From the NCBI RefSeq assembly GCF_040802235.1, contig NC_133158.1:157864401-157928400 (forward strand): DNA of 64,000 nt, given 5' to 3'. Under the pieces are notes generated by a model. The model was not told the DNA's origin, did no database searches, and saw only the letters and a list, made by a program, of their open reading frames with translations. Source of the DNA: Manis javanica. Its lineage: Eukaryota; Chordata; Mammalia; Pholidota; Manidae. How positions within the stretch are numbered: the stretch's first letter is position 1; every line of letters starts with the position of its first letter. Below are positions 25,141-38,690 of this stretch, one piece after another. A program made the position numbers and the translations under genes.

Positions 25141-26032
25141 AAGAAACGCCAAAGGAACCTTGTCCAGAGTAAAATTGTTAATACAACTCATGAGAAAGAT
25201 TTAAATGGTATGGACCTCGTGACTCTTCCTGAAAGGGAGTCAAAATAAAAATAATCAACATCCTAATGGAGGTACGGAAAGACATCCAAGAACTCAGGAA
25301 TGAATTTAGGTCAGAGATCCAATCGTTAAAGAACACGATGGATGGTATTAAAAGCAGGTTGGATATGGTGGAGGAGACAATAAATGAAATAGAAACTAGA
25401 GAAGAGGAATACAAAGAAGCTGAGGCACAGAAAGAAAAAGGATCTCTAAAAATGAAAGAATATTGAGAGAACTGTGTGACCAATCCAAGAGGAACAATAT
25501 TCGTATTATAGGGATACCAGAAGAAGAAGAGAGAGAAAAAGGGATAGAAAGTGTTTTTGACGAGGTAGTTGGTGAAAACTTCCCCAATCTGGGGAAGGAC
25601 ATAGTCTCTCAGGCCATGGAGATTCACAGATCCCACTACACAAGGGACCCAAGGAAGACAACAGCAAGACACATAGTAATTAAAATGGGAAAGATCAAGG
25701 ATAAGGACAGATTGTTAAAAGCAGCCAGAGGCAGAAATAAGATCACATACAAAGGAAAGCCCATCAGACTAACAACTGACTTCTCAGCAGAAACCTTACA
25801 GGCCAGAAGGGAGTGGCATGATGTATTTATACCATGAAGCAGAAGGGCCTGGAACCAAGATAACTTTGTCCAGGGAGATTATCATTTAAATTTGAAGGAG
25901 GGATTAAACAATTTCCAGATAAGCAAAAGCTGAGAGAGTTTACCTCCCACAAACTATCTCTACAGTTTATTTTGGAGGGAGTGCCATAGATGGAAGTGTT
26001 CCTAGGGTTGGATAGCTGTCACCAGAGGTAGT
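25141..26032 (+). pseudogene. L1 ORF1p pseudogene (copy 1)
   Basis: This corresponds to the intact ORF1 at 57381-58253. The start codon is lost (AAG at 25141 where the sister copy has ATG). A one-base loss near 25240 shifts the frame, another shift lies near 25463, and a one-base loss at about 25831 creates a TGA. Recognisable parts remain: the coiled-coil region (25266-25466), then the RRM with the IIGIPEEEEREKGIESVF stretch, then the C-terminal domain with RDPRKTTARHIVIKMGKIK. ORF1p is the RNA-binding chaperone of the L1 particle. Confidence 0.9.
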
Positions 26033-26299
26033 AAAATCATGGTAGGGAGGGTGGAGCAGCTGATTACAAGGCAAATGCAAAATTAAATTGACTATTCCCA
26101 AAGCCAATCAAGGGATAGAGGAAAAATATAGATTCTGATACCTAATATATAAAGAATGAAGGAGGAAGAAAAAGGAGGAGAAATAGAAAAGAACCTTTAG
26201 ATTGTGTTTGTAACAGCATACTAAGTGAGTTAAGTTAGACTCTTAGATAGTAAGGAAAGTAACCTGGAACCTTTGGTAACCACGAATCTAAAACCTGAA

Positions 26300-29200
26300 A
26301 TGGCAATAAGTACATACCTATCTATAATCACCCTAAATGTAAATGGACTGAATGCACCAATCAAAAGACATAGAGTCACTGAATGGATAAAAAACAAGAC
26401 CCATCCATATGCTGCTTACAAGAGATGCACCTCAAACCCAAAGACATGCACAGACTTAAAGTCAAGGGATGGAAAAAGTTGTTTCATGCAAACAATAGGG
26501 AGAAAAAAGCAGGTGTTGCAGTACTAGTATCAGACAAAATAGATTTCAAAACAAAGAAAGTAACAAGAGATAAAGAAGAACATTACATAATAATAAAGGG
26601 CTCAGTCCAACAAGAGAATATAACCATTATATACATATATGCACCCAACACAGGACCACCAGCATACGTGAAACAAAAACTAACAGAACTAAAGAAGGAA
26701 ATAGACTGCAATGCATTCATTTTAGGAGACTTCAACACACCATTCACTCCAAAGGACAGATCCACCAGACAGAAAATAAGTAAGAACACAGAGGCACTGA
26801 ACAACACACTAGAACAGATGGACCTAATAGGCATCTATAGAACTCTACACCCTAAAGCAACAGGATACACATTCTTCTCAAGTGCACATGGAACATTCTC
26901 CAGAATAGACCACATACTAGGCCACAAAAAGAGCTTCAGTAAATTCAAAAAAATTGAAATCCTACCAACTAACTTTTCAGACCACAAAGGCATAAAACTA
27001 GAAATAAATTGCACCAAGAAAGCAAAAAGGCTCACAAATGCATGGAGGCTTAACAACACGCTTCTAAATAGTCAATGGATCAATGACCAAATTAAAATGG
27101 AGATCCAGCAATATATGGAAATTAATGACAACAACAACACAAAGCCCAACTTCTATGGGATGTAGCGAAAGCAATGTTAAGAGGAAAGTATATGGCAATC
27201 CAGGCATATTTAAAGAAGGAAGAGCAGATGCAAATGAATAGTCTAACATCACAGTTATCAAAATGGGAAAAACAAGAACAAATGAGGCCTAAAGTCAGCA
27301 GAAGGAGGGACATAATAAAGATCAGAGAAGAAATAAACAAAATTGAGAAGAATAAAACAGTAGACAAAATCAATGAAACCAAGAGCTGGTTCTTTGAGAA
27401 AATAAATTAGATAAGCCACTAGCCAGACTTATTAAGAGAAAAAGAGAATCAACACATATCAACAGAATCAGAAATGAGAAAGGAAACATCACGACGGACC
27501 CAACAGATATACAAAGAATTATTAGAGACTACTATGAAAAACTATATGCTAAGAAGCTGGAAAACCTAGAAGAAATGGACAATTTCCTAGAAAAATACAA
27601 CCTTCCTAGACTGACCAAGGAAGGAACACAAAATCTAAACAAACCAATTACCAGCAACGAAATTGAAGCAGTAATCAAAAAACTGCCCAAGAAAAAAACC
27701 CCTGGGCCAGATGGATTTACCTTGGAATTTTATCAGACATACAGAGAAGATATAATACCCATTCTCCTTAAAGTTTTCCAAAAAATAGAAGAGGAGGGAA
27801 TACTCCCAAACTCATTCTATGAAGCCAACATCATCCTAATACCAAAATCAGGCAAAGACCTCACCAAAAAAGAAAATTACAGACCAATATCCCTGATGAA
27901 CATAGATGCAAAAATACTCAATAAAATATTAGCAAACCGAATTCAGAAATATATCAAAAGGATCATACACCACAACCAAGTCCGATTCATCCCAGGGATG
28001 CAAGGATAGTACAGCATTCGAAAATCCATCAACATCATCCACCACATTAACAAAAAGAAAGACATAAACCACATGATCATCTCCATAGATGCTGAAAAAG
28101 CATTTGACGAAATTCAACAGCCATTCATGATAAAAACTCTCAACAAAATGGGTATAGAGGGCAAGTACCTCAACATAATAAAGGCCATATATGATAAACC
28201 CACAGCCAGCATCTTACTGAACAGCGAGAAGCTGAAAGCTTTTCCTCTTAGATCAGGAACAAGACAGGGATGCCCACTCTTCCCACTGTTATTTAACATG
28301 GTACTGGAGGTCCTAGGCACAGCAATTAGACAAAACAAAGAAATACAAGGAATCCAGATTGGTAAAGAAGAGGTTAAATTGTCACTGTTTGCAGATGACA
28401 TGATATTGTACATAAAAAACCCTAAAGACTCCACTCCAAAACTGCTAGAACTGATATCGGAATACAGCAAAGTTGCAGGATACAAAATTAACACACAGAA
28501 ATCTGTGGCTTTCCTGTACACTAACAATGAGCCAATAGAAAGAGAAATCAGGAAAACAATTCCATTCACAATTGCATCAAAAACAATAAAATACCTAGGA
28601 ATAAACCTAACCAAAGAAGTGAAAGTCCTATACCCTGAAAACTATAAGACGCTCTAAAGAGAAGTTAAAGAGGACACTAACAAATGGAAACTCTTCCCAT
28701 GCTCTTGGCTAGGAAGAATTAATATTGTCAAAATGGCCATCCTGCCCAAAGCAATATACAGATTTGATGCAATCCCTATCAAATTACCAACAACATTCTT
28801 CAATGAACTGGAACAAATAGTTCAAAAATTAATATGGAAACACCAAAGACCCTGAATAGCCAAAGCAATCCTGAGAAAGAAGAATAAAGTGGCAGGGATC
28901 TCACTCTCCAACTTCAAGCTCTACTACAAAGCCATAGTAATCAAGACAATTTGGTACTGGCACAGGAACAGAGCCATAGACCAGTGGAACAGATTAGAGA
29001 CTCCAGACATTAATCCAAACATATACGGTCAATTAATATTCGATAAAGGAGCCATGGACATACAATGAGGAAATGACAATCTCTTCAACAGATGGTGCTG
29101 GCAGAACTGGACAGCTACATGTAAGAGAATGAAACTGGATCACTGTCTGTCTAACCCCATACACAAAAGTAAATTCAAAATGGATCAAAGACCTGAATGT

Positions 29201-30123
29201 AAGTCATGAAACCATAAAACTCTTAGAAAAAAACATAGGCAAAAATCTCTTGGACATAAACATGAGTGACTTCTCCATGAATATATCTCCCCGGGTGAGG
29301 AAAACAAAAGCTATAATGAAGAAGTGGGCCTATATCAATCTGAAAAGCTTCTGTACAGCAAAGGACACCATCAATAGAACAATAGGGTATCCTACAGTAT
29401 GGGAGAATATTTTCGTAAATGACAGATCTGAAAAAGGCTTGACATCCAAAATATATAAAGAGCTCATGCTCCTCAACAAACAAAAAGCAAATAATCCAAT
29501 TAAAAAATGGGCAGAGGAGCTGAACAGACAGTTCTCCAAAGAAGAAATTTAGATGGCCAACAGACACATGAAAAGATTCTCCACATTGCTAGTTATCAGA
29601 GAAATGCAAATTAAATCCACAATGAGATATCACCTCACACCAGTAAGGATAGCCACCATCCGAAAGACAAACAACAACAAATGTTGGCAAGTTTGCGGAG
29701 AAAGGGGAACCCTCCTACACTGCTGGTGGGAATGTAAATTAGTTCAGCCATTGTGGAAAGCAGTATGGAGGTTCCTCAAAATGCTCAAAATAGACTTACC
29801 ATTTGACCCAGGAATTCCACTTCTATGAATTTACCCTAAGAATGCAGCACTCCAGTTTGTAAAAGACAGATGCACCCCTATGTTTATCACAGCACTATTT
29901 ACAATAGCCAAGAAATGGAAGCAACCTAAGTGTCCATCAGTAGATGAATGGATAAAGAAGATGTGGTACATATACACAATGGAATATTATTCAGCCATAA
30001 GAGGAAAATAAATCCTACCATTTGCACCAACATGGATGGAGCTAGAGGGTATTATGCTCAGTGAGATAAGCCAAGCAGAGAAAGACAAAGACCAAATGAT
30101 TTCACTCATCTGTGGAATATAAG
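26300..30123 (+). pseudogene. L1 ORF2p pseudogene (copy 1): endonuclease and reverse transcriptase
   Basis: The ORF2 ATG is at 26300. One base is missing in the AAAAAAcaag run near 26390 compared with the copy at 54794, shifting the frame. The endonuclease domain follows (26383-27165), with FILGDFNTP, SAHGTFSRIDHILG and SDHKGIKLE motifs, including the catalytic Asp and His positions. Reverse transcriptase pieces lie at 27575-28009 and 28073-28657, the latter with the FADD catalytic motif at 28388-28399. C-terminal pieces include the Cys-rich [20 protein letters not shown] region (from about 29680). Many stops and shifts show it is dead. Confidence 0.92.
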
Positions 30124-30466
30124 AACAAAAGAAAAACTTAAGGAACAAAACAGCAGCAGAATCACAGAACCCAAGAATGGACTAACAGTTACCACAGGGA
30201 GAGAGACTGGGGAGAATGGGAGGGTAGGAAGGGATAAGGGCAGGGAAGAAGAAAGGGGGTATTATGATTAGCGTGTATACTGTGGGGGGTGGGGTAAAGA
30301 GGAGGGCTGTGCAACACAGAGAGACAAGTAGTTATTCTACAACATCTTACTATGCTGATGGACAGTGAGTGTAATGGGGTTTGTGGGGGGGACTTGGAGT
30401 AGGGGAGAGCCTAGTAAACACAATGTTTTTCAAAAAAATAAAAATTAATTAATTATTTTAAAAAAT

Positions 30467-33400
30467 TGATATGTAATATTCACCCTCTCAAATTGTTAGC
30501 ACTGAACACACTTTATTGCGGGGCAATTTTAACTAGTTTGTATATATATTTTTTATTTTCCAAGAGCAAAGGAGGCCATTTAATAAGATAATGAAATTTT
30601 CAGAATAGACTCTACACAGTTAAATATGTGTACAGGCTGAGACACATGGCAGCTTTATTTCAAGTTTTAAGGATCTCAGAAAAGAACTATTCATATCACA
30701 CAATCTCTCATAAAATCATACCTTTTGTGAGAAGCTTTTTTGCTTTTTTTGAATAACAATTTCTGAAATATGTTTTGGAATATTGAACCCTAAATTTGCT
30801 TCATATGTTCTCAGCACATTGATTTCTGACACCATTTTAAAATTCCTTCTCACCGCTTTTTTGTAATACAGTTCTGATATGTCTTCTATTAAATACTAAA
30901 ATAACCTATGTAACATTCAAGAAGTAAGGCCGAATGTGTTAGTGAACTGCATTCTTTCTGGAATCCGGGTTAATTTCTCTGCCTTTCTATTGATTGATAC
31001 TGCCTAGCTTTGTAAGTGCTTTTTATGTTAAAGGAGATGGTTCTCCTCTCATAAACTCCCTCAGTCTGTGCTGGGAGTTTTTAGTTGAAGAACTTGGAGC
31101 CACACACTAGATTCCAGATCTTTCCCTGTCCAAGGAAGAGGGGGCCCCATGTTCCTTTCTATCCCACATGACCCACCAAGAAAAATGAAAATAATGACTA
31201 AATTGTAATTTCTATGTTACCGTAAAATGTACAGGTAAGAATCTTCCCATTATGTAGTCTAAGAGGAGTTAAAGAAAAAAACAAAACAGTGAGTGAACTT
31301 GTATGAATTGAAGAGAGAGAGAATATACATATTTACAAGAGTGGACAGTAATCAGGAATGGATAGGAATAGAAAAGGAGTTCCTGAATAAGAAAACAATG
31401 AGAAAATAGGCATTTAGTTCTTGCTGATGATTTGGAATCTGCAGTTCTCAGAATTTTATCTTGGTCACCCTCAGAATTACACACTCGACTTGAGAAGTGC
31501 TGAGACCGTTGTCAGATCTCCTTTGAGTAGGTAAATAATAAGTAGTGAATTAGAGGCGGAAATATATAGACAGCTGTTCACAGTGTGCCAGCAGAAGAAC
31601 TTGTTGTATTGACAAAATAGTAAAACTTCTAAAATCTAGCATAGACAATATAATACTAAAACATTTCAAAACCTACTGGCCACATTATTATGGCAAAAAT
31701 ATGAAGGGTGCCTTATTTAATCAAAAGCCCAGAGAAATTATTTCCTGGTCTTGTTTCTGCATCATCTCACTCTTTTAAAGACTGAAAAATGTTGCCTTAG
31801 CAACGGAAGAAAAATATATATTGGACACATCTGTTGTTTATCCTGCATCATTTCAAAATACAATTTGGTTGGGCTGACATGCAAAGTGATCTTTAATTTA
31901 ATGAATATATACAGTTTTCACAGACTTGCTATAATAAGATGTATTTAAATTAGTTTTCAAGATTATAGATTGTTAGGTATGGAAAATAAATATCTGCTGT
32001 TAATGGAATATTTTAACATAATAACTGCCTGATTAAAATTGAGATGTTTATATAATGAAATCTGACCCACAAAGAACAAGATCACACTTACTTCCCACAT
32101 GCACCCAACAACCTTGATAAAACATTTAAAGGATGTATTAGGACATATTAGTGACTTTAATTATGTATAAAGCTGCGTGCCGTGTACTTCAACGACCCAA
32201 TTAATCAGTACAATAACTCTGTTCCTCTTTAGAGCTAAGTAGACCTAATCATGTAAAGTTACTTTAAAATTAAAGATGCACTCTATTTTAAGTGAATCTG
32301 ATTTTAAGAAAACTTGGTCTTTCTTAATATGTTTATCATACAGGAAAAGAAGGGAGAAGCACTACAGTGTGCTAGGCACTACATCAGGGGACTTATCTAA
32401 GTGAACTCACCACCTAACTGTCCCTGGAGATATGAATTATGTGTATGTTACTTGCCACTTTACAGAAAGCAAAGAGATACCCAGAGAGATGATGTGATTT
32501 TCTCAAAACATTACAAATCTATCAAATGACATTGTTTTCTTTTTAACTCTAGGCCCTCTGTTCTCCTTCTCATTCTTTCCAGCATGCTGCGGTCTCTTCT
32601 TGTACCTGTTTTGACAAACATTGTTTATTTAGATAGATTATCAAAACATGTTTTATTTTAAGTGTATTATACTACTATTTGTTTTCTGTTTCACTTGTTT
32701 GATCTTTTCATTCCTCTCTTTTATTTTCATTAGACTTCCTTTAATTCTAATTTTTTGTTTTTTGTAACCTTGGAATTTACTATAAAGAATTTACCATTCC
32801 TTTAGCTATCTTTGAAATTGTAACATTTATCTTTTAGTTATCAGAGTTTAATATATTTTGGTACTTTTGTTTCATTTCCAGAAAATGGATCTGTGTCTAT
32901 AGGTTATTACTTCTGCTAATTCTCAATCGAGCCGTCTTATCTCTTCATAGGCCTGATTATTTTTCACTGGATGCCAGAAATTATATTTAAAACATTGAAG
33001 AAATCATGAGAGGCCTAGGGTGGTGTTATCTTTTCCAGAGAGGGCTTTTGTTCTCTTTGGCCTGATGTTTATAGTTTTAGAAATGTTGGGGGTACCCTTA
33101 ACCTAATTTTAATGAGTGAGTTATTCAAAATTGAGATGCAATCCCTGTGAGCTCTGGTAGACCACAGTATGTAACCCTTCAGCTCCTTACTCATGCACAA
33201 GAGTTTAGAAAACCACTTCTAGACTCACATTCATCTCTTTCACCTCATAAACCTGGTCAACCTTTCAGCTTCCCAGTTACCCTCCTGCCACTGGAATAAT
33301 TGTTAAGTCCAAGAAGAAAGGGGTCTCAAATCCTGACTTATGTCTCTGGATTTCCATTGTCTCCCAAATCTTTGCCTAATAATTTTGCATGACCTTGTTA

Positions 33401-34816
33401 GCTCTCCATTTCCTTCAAGCTTATGTCTTTAAGTTTTAAAAATGGTTTTTCTGGTTATCCTCACTGGAAAGATATGTCTGAATTATTTAGTCCATGAGTA
33501 CAGGAAACCTCTTTTGCAATTCAAATATGATTCCAAGTTTAAAGAAATGCTATTTCTTTCATTTCTTTCAGAATCACATCTAATAAACAAATAGCTATTC
33601 CCTTAAAGTTATAAATTAGACACATTTCCTCTGAAATTGTGTCTCAACTAGCATAAAAAAGTACTGAACGATTGGATAACCTCAAAAAATATTATTCAAA
33701 GTAGGTTTTGGTTCTGAAATGCATATGAGCATTTAAAAATATGGCTTTACATGTAAGTAAGGTGGTTGGGGAAAAGAGTTTAAAGATGATGTATATATCA
33801 CAGCAAAGTAGTGTGAGGAGCTTAGGGTGGCAGGAGTGGGCAGACTATCTAGGCTCTGATAAGAAATACGGGTTTCATTTTCATGCCCTGGAAACCCTTG
33901 ATGGATTTTAAACAGCAGTGACAAGACCCAATTATATAGTAAAGAATAAAAATAAAGAATTACTTTGTCTGCTATGTGGGGGATTCATGGCTGAGGGATG
34001 AAGGAGGCAAGATAGAATGACGGAGACAAGTTAGTGAGAATTACAGAAGCCCTGGTGAGAGAGGTCAGTGGCTAAGACTAGGCTGGTGGCTGTGGCTGAG
34101 GATAGCAGTGAACATTTTGAGATATTTTTCATGAGGAAATATGTTAGACCATTTCATTTTTTCACGTCTCTCCTTGGAATGCTTTTCTGCCTTCTTGGAT
34201 ACCAATATTGTCCCTACTCTTCAATACCTTATACATCCACTTCCAAATTTGTGAGACTGAAGTAGGTATTCTTCATTTTGAATGTGAGCATTATATTATA
34301 CTGCATTATTGCACTTCCTGTGTGATTTGGTTACTCTTGGTTATATGTGTGTTCTTCACTGTGAAGAAGCTGTTCAAGGACAATGTTCACAGATTTATAG
34401 TTGCAGGTCAGTGGTGTTTGGCATGAGTCAGCACAAATAGGTGTTCAATAAGCATCCTCTAAATGAGAACTTGTTTGTTTATTTGTAAATATTTTATACT
34501 TTGAGGTTCTTCCTTTAGTCTGCGTTAAATGGATTTATCTGTTCTTGGAAGAATGGAGTGTACTAAATAGGCAGTGCACAGAAAAGTCATATTTAGAAAT
34601 GTGCTTGTCTTATGTTACGTTTTTAGAGGGAAGTGAATAATGAAGTAGATATATTGTTAAGTCAAAAGTGCGCATTAAAATTCCCTTTACTGCAGTGATG
34701 AGGAAGCTAGATGGGTTCGGTTTGGTTCCATTCAGAGCTAAAGATATTTTGTAGGACAACAGGCTGGAAGAATTGTAACAACCATACAAACACATGTATT
34801 TGTCTCTAAACACAAT
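30467..34816. other. Gene-free stretch with one MIR
   Basis: Apart from the MIR at 32360 I support no gene. Part of 32880-33060 recalls an old LINE ('cactggatgccagaaattat'), and 33880-33930 recalls an old repeat ('cttgatggattttaaacagc'), but neither can be bounded. Confidence 0.5.
32360..32535 (+). repeat. MIR SINE (old)
   Basis: The stretch has the MIR order: 'cagtgtgctaggcactacat', then a region of 'gtgaactcaccacctaactg' type, then 'actttacagaaagcaaagag' followed by a 'gatgtgattttctcaaaaca' tail. It is diverged and non-coding. Confidence 0.75.
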
Positions 34817-35120
34817 ATGAGATTCATGCCAGTGTATATTTTCATGCTGGCCCCTCTGTCTCCTCTGGCTGCTGCTGAAGCTCTACCATCATGGCATGCT
34901 CTCCATTTCACTCCTGCCCCCTCTGGGAGGAACTCCATAGACGGGTCCTTGGTGACTGGCAGATGCCAGACCAAATATATACCAGGAATGGAGAAGAGGA
35001 GAGAACAGGATTCTCCCTCTCCACCCCTTGCTCCGCATCAATGGGAGGCTCTGCAGTGGTAAACACCAAGTGACATGTAAATGAACTGAAGTTAGGTGGG
35101 AGATTTTGGAAATTCTGCAG
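34817..35120. repeat. Unassigned interspersed repeat, copy A
   Basis: This segment aligns with 41818-42095 over about 270 bases. Shared words include 'ggaactccatag', 'tgactggc/tgattggc', 'accaggaa', 'ctctccacc' and 'atgtaaatgaact'. The two copies differ at many positions and by small indels, so the family is old. Reverse-complement reading has an LTR-like look, but I see no defined ends and cannot name it. Overlapping open frames here are not genes. Confidence 0.7.
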
Positions 35121-35558
35121 TTTAACCTATAGTAGGCTATAAGAGTTTGGACTATAAATATAGTCTTCACTCCTTATTCCAGAAACTTGCTTGTTCTGAA
35201 AGCTGATCTGCCTTAAATAATGCTGTATTGCAAGTAAGAAAAATCTTCACCCACTTATCAATAAAATCACTGATAAACTCATTGATCACCAATATCAGCA
35301 CCAATATCAAATCAGGAAAAATAACTCATTGATCAATAAAAAGAGCAAGTTTTATAGCACATTAGAAGTAGTAAACTAGAAACAAGGCATAATTGGCAGG
35401 AGGTTGGGGATTTCTTGTTAAGACCAGAAGGTCTTGTGTTCTGGGGTAAGGTGAGCTAAGTAAAGCTAAAATGGAGGCCTGTGACTGGTATATGTTAGGT
35501 TTCCTAGACAATGAGGTGTTTCCATAGATGTGGGCTAACTTAGGTTTAGATAAGATGA
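35121..35558. other. Gene-free spacer
   Basis: No gene or bounded repeat is seen between the unassigned repeat and the LTR. Short local repeats of 'atcaataaaa' and 'caccaatatca' type occur at 35255-35345. Confidence 0.5.
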
Positions 35559-36126
35559 TGCTGGGATTCTTTGGGGTAGAGCCAAAGAATGAGCTTCACA
35601 AACACTCAAGGTAGGAGAGCAAGGTACAGACTTTTATTTAGAGTTAAAGTGAGAGGAAGGAGCTCCTGGCTTATGCCAGGAGGGGTCAAGAGAACCCAGG
35701 GTGGTGTGTTGTCTAGGGGATTTATAGGCAGTAGAAGATTTTTGGGAATTTAGGGTTTAGGGTGTGAATTTATACCACCTGCTCCACCCTCAAGGTGGGC
35801 TGGGTTGTTGTCTGTTTGCTAGGGCAGTTTATAGTGAAGTCACGGGTTACGCTGAGATACCCTTGCGGAACACTGAAACATTCCAGGCCAAGTTGCTCCT
35901 GGCCTTTTGACCTTTAACTGATCTCACTGAAGATGTCTATATTCCTAGTCTATTATCTTTACCCTAGAGAATTAGTGTGACCTTGACTTTGCATAATGCT
36001 GAATACAGAGTTTCAATAGGGACTTTACATTGTTACATTACTTTGACTGTAAATATCTTGTCTTGCTTTTTCCAGAGGCCCTCACCCTACTCTGCCTAAG
36101 CCCATAGTCCCTGTCTCATTGTGACA
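35559..36126 (-). mobile_element. Complete solo LTR (minus strand)
   Basis: Read on the minus strand, it starts TGTCACAATGAGACAGGG and ends CCCAGCA, the usual TG...CA ends. It has a TATAAA-type box (reverse complement near 35720) and an AATAAAAG signal (reverse complement at about 35631-35638) about 85 bases downstream of it, followed by a CT-rich U5. Length is 568 bases. No internal retroviral sequence adjoins it. The flanking bases (gatga and tggac) do not give a clean duplication. A decayed relative lies near 48390. Confidence 0.8.
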
Positions 36127-38544
36127 TGGACCAGGCCACTGAGGCAGGCTCTATTTTGTGAGTCCTGATATATGCATTTCCCTTATCACTACTCTAGTAT
36201 TTATGGACTTCGTAGCCTCAGACGTGGTAAAGAATTGTCACTTTCTGGCAAGCTAGGAACTTTGGTGAACCTACGTACTCTCAGAGAAAGAGACACACAC
36301 ACTAGGTAATGCCTGGTAGAGGAGAATGGGATAGTATTTCTGGCACTGTAGAAGAACAGTGAATATGATTATAGTCTTTGGGAAGGTTTTAGACAGAAGT
36401 TAACTCTCTAACCTTTATATCTTCTCACTATGTTCTGTTAGACATACAATAAGATATACTAATCATCATTTCTTGTTGCTTCTAAAAATTAAAGAGACCA
36501 AAATAGCTCAGAGCATTAAATTAATTATGCTGAATCAGAAAGTCAGGAAACAGATTTACTTGGTCAACTGTGTAGGTGCCTGATGGAAGATTCTGACCAG
36601 AGGAAATTCAGAGAAAGTAAAAGTGAAGTTTCACAATGAGTTCACTCTCTGACCTAGAGCACCTATTAGATCACTGAAATGATTTGCATTTCTAAAGGTC
36701 TTGTTTTCCAGCTGATGATCCATGAATCATAGGACAATTCTAAACTTGTGACATTCCATGATAAGCTAAATTACTGTTATTTCTTTATTAAAGACAGGAA
36801 GTTTGGTTAATCAAAGGAATCCAAGCTTTATTCAACCAGAATTTTGTCCACTGATGCATATTTTTTTGCTATACAATATACAGCCTTCACTTACTATTGA
36901 GTGATTTTTCTTAAAGATAGGATCACTTGCTTTAGTCCTTATTGAAAAAAAATGAAACAAGTAAACCATATCTTATGGTGATCAAGATGTCTATCTTTGT
37001 TTATTTATTTTTTCACTCTAGGACAACAGATGCTTTTAATCTGTGGAAAACTAATTCACTTAGTATCTATGAAAGTAACTTTTGGTTACACATGCTTTAT
37101 AAAGCATACAAATCACCCTCTTTGGGTTTCCATAAAACCTGCAAAAATGCAACTTTGTTCCAGACTTTTTTTGTAGCTGGCATGCCTTTGTCTTTTTTAT
37201 TCAGATTTAGACTCTGGGAATATACTAACTCGGGTGGCCTGTTTTATATGAGGTGACATTTGGCTTCAGTCTTACTCATGACTTTGATCTTACATTCTTC
37301 CTTTTAAAGTAGTCTAGTTCAGTTGGAATCTGAATATTTCCAAGACTCAATGTTTCTACAAATACCTTTCTTTTGATTTCAGTTTCAGATCTTATTTTCT
37401 TTTATGTGATATAAGGTAAGGGTTTTAAACTTTAATGCAGGTTTTATTTCATTCTTCCATCAAAGAAAGCAAGTCAGATATTTTGTTTTTTAATTTTTTT
37501 TCCTGGTGTTAGTGAGTCATTATTTCCTGTTAAGAAAGAGTCAGTGTTACTGGTGAAGTTATTTTACACACTATGAAATAGTTTAAAACTGGTAGAATAA
37601 TACCCAGAATAGGAAAAATTTGAATTGTCACAATACTTACCAGATAATTTATCTACCTTATATAGAATAACATTGAATTTGATTTTTAAAGTTGAAATGC
37701 TGAATATAAAATGATTTAAATACTATGAAATTTGGCAGGTTAAAAAGGTTTGGAATTAAAAATGACAAATTGTATGAATTAGATTTTGTTTCAATGAATT
37801 CTCTTCTGTTCTAAAGTATTTTTCTCATAATCTTGATGATCACAATGTTATTCTACAATAATTTCAATTTTAATGTATTCCATTTTTAAAGCTGTCCTGG
37901 AAAAGATTTATCCCTGGGAATTTCTTACCAAGAGAATTTAAGCCCAAGATTAACTCTCATATATGAATACATGGGTTAGAGATAAATGGCTTTAAATTGA
38001 CCATGGGCTGTTCTTGTTCTTGTTTAGGACAGGGAATTAATTCCACCCAGTAGGACTTCACTTGCTGGGCTCTGTCTTCTAGAATGAAGGTAAAACTGAC
38101 GTCTGGTTTCCCCAGTTTACTTCTGCATTTTAGACATGTACTTTGTTATTTTGACTCCTAGAATCATGTCAGCCTACTTTCTCTAAAAGAATAAAATTCA
38201 GGTGACTCATCAGAGTAGTGAAGTTCGACAATGGTGATTAATTTATAACCTGTTTCTTCCCCTACTCTTACCCGACCTTCCTGCCCATAAGACAGAAAGT
38301 CCAGCAACTGTCACTGGTTTTGACTGATGGTTATGAATTCAGTAACTGGATCCCAGTCAGGGATGAAAATGTCTGCATTTATAGTCAATTCCACAAATAA
38401 CCTTTAACTTGGGTCCTTGTAATCTCTCTATAGTCAGTCCATTCTTCTCTTCTAGTGATAGACTAAACCCAATCAAGAATCTATGATTTGACTCAGCATT
38501 TTTGACAATTGATCACTAAGAGGTCCACCAGAGAGACAAAAACA

Positions 38545-38690
38545 GTAGGATCTATCTATCTACATATATATAGATATAGACATATATATCTCATGATATA
38601 CATATCATAAGAGAGAGGACCAATATGAGATAAATAACAGAATCATTATACATATATATAATATATGTATATACATTAATACAGTGATTA
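38545..38690. repeat. AT-rich simple-repeat zone
   Basis: Short runs of CTAT, ATAT and TATAGA-like units alternate here (for example 38551-38592 and 38648-38675). Such zones are unstable and often polymorphic. Confidence 0.85.

Larger units (their letters stand above)
24558..30466 (+). mobile_element. Near full-length L1 element (L1 copy 1), broken
   Basis: The element starts with GGATTAAAGATGGCAGTG, has a 5' UTR of about 580 bases, ORF1 remnants (25141-26032), ORF2 remnants (26300-30123), and a 3' UTR ending in an AATAAA and an A-rich tail (30432-30466). The 5' end matches the third L1 at 56752. Both reading frames are broken, so it cannot move itself. I do not find a convincing target duplication: the best pair (AAAAGTGATA upstream, AAAATTGATA downstream) would leave 14 unexplained bases at the 5' end. 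Confidence 0.95.

Noticed and set aside
24541..30480. Target duplication of L1 copy 1 (AAAAGTGATA and AAAATTGATA)
   Set aside because: The match is short and imperfect, and it would leave about 14 unexplained bases before the L1 5' end.
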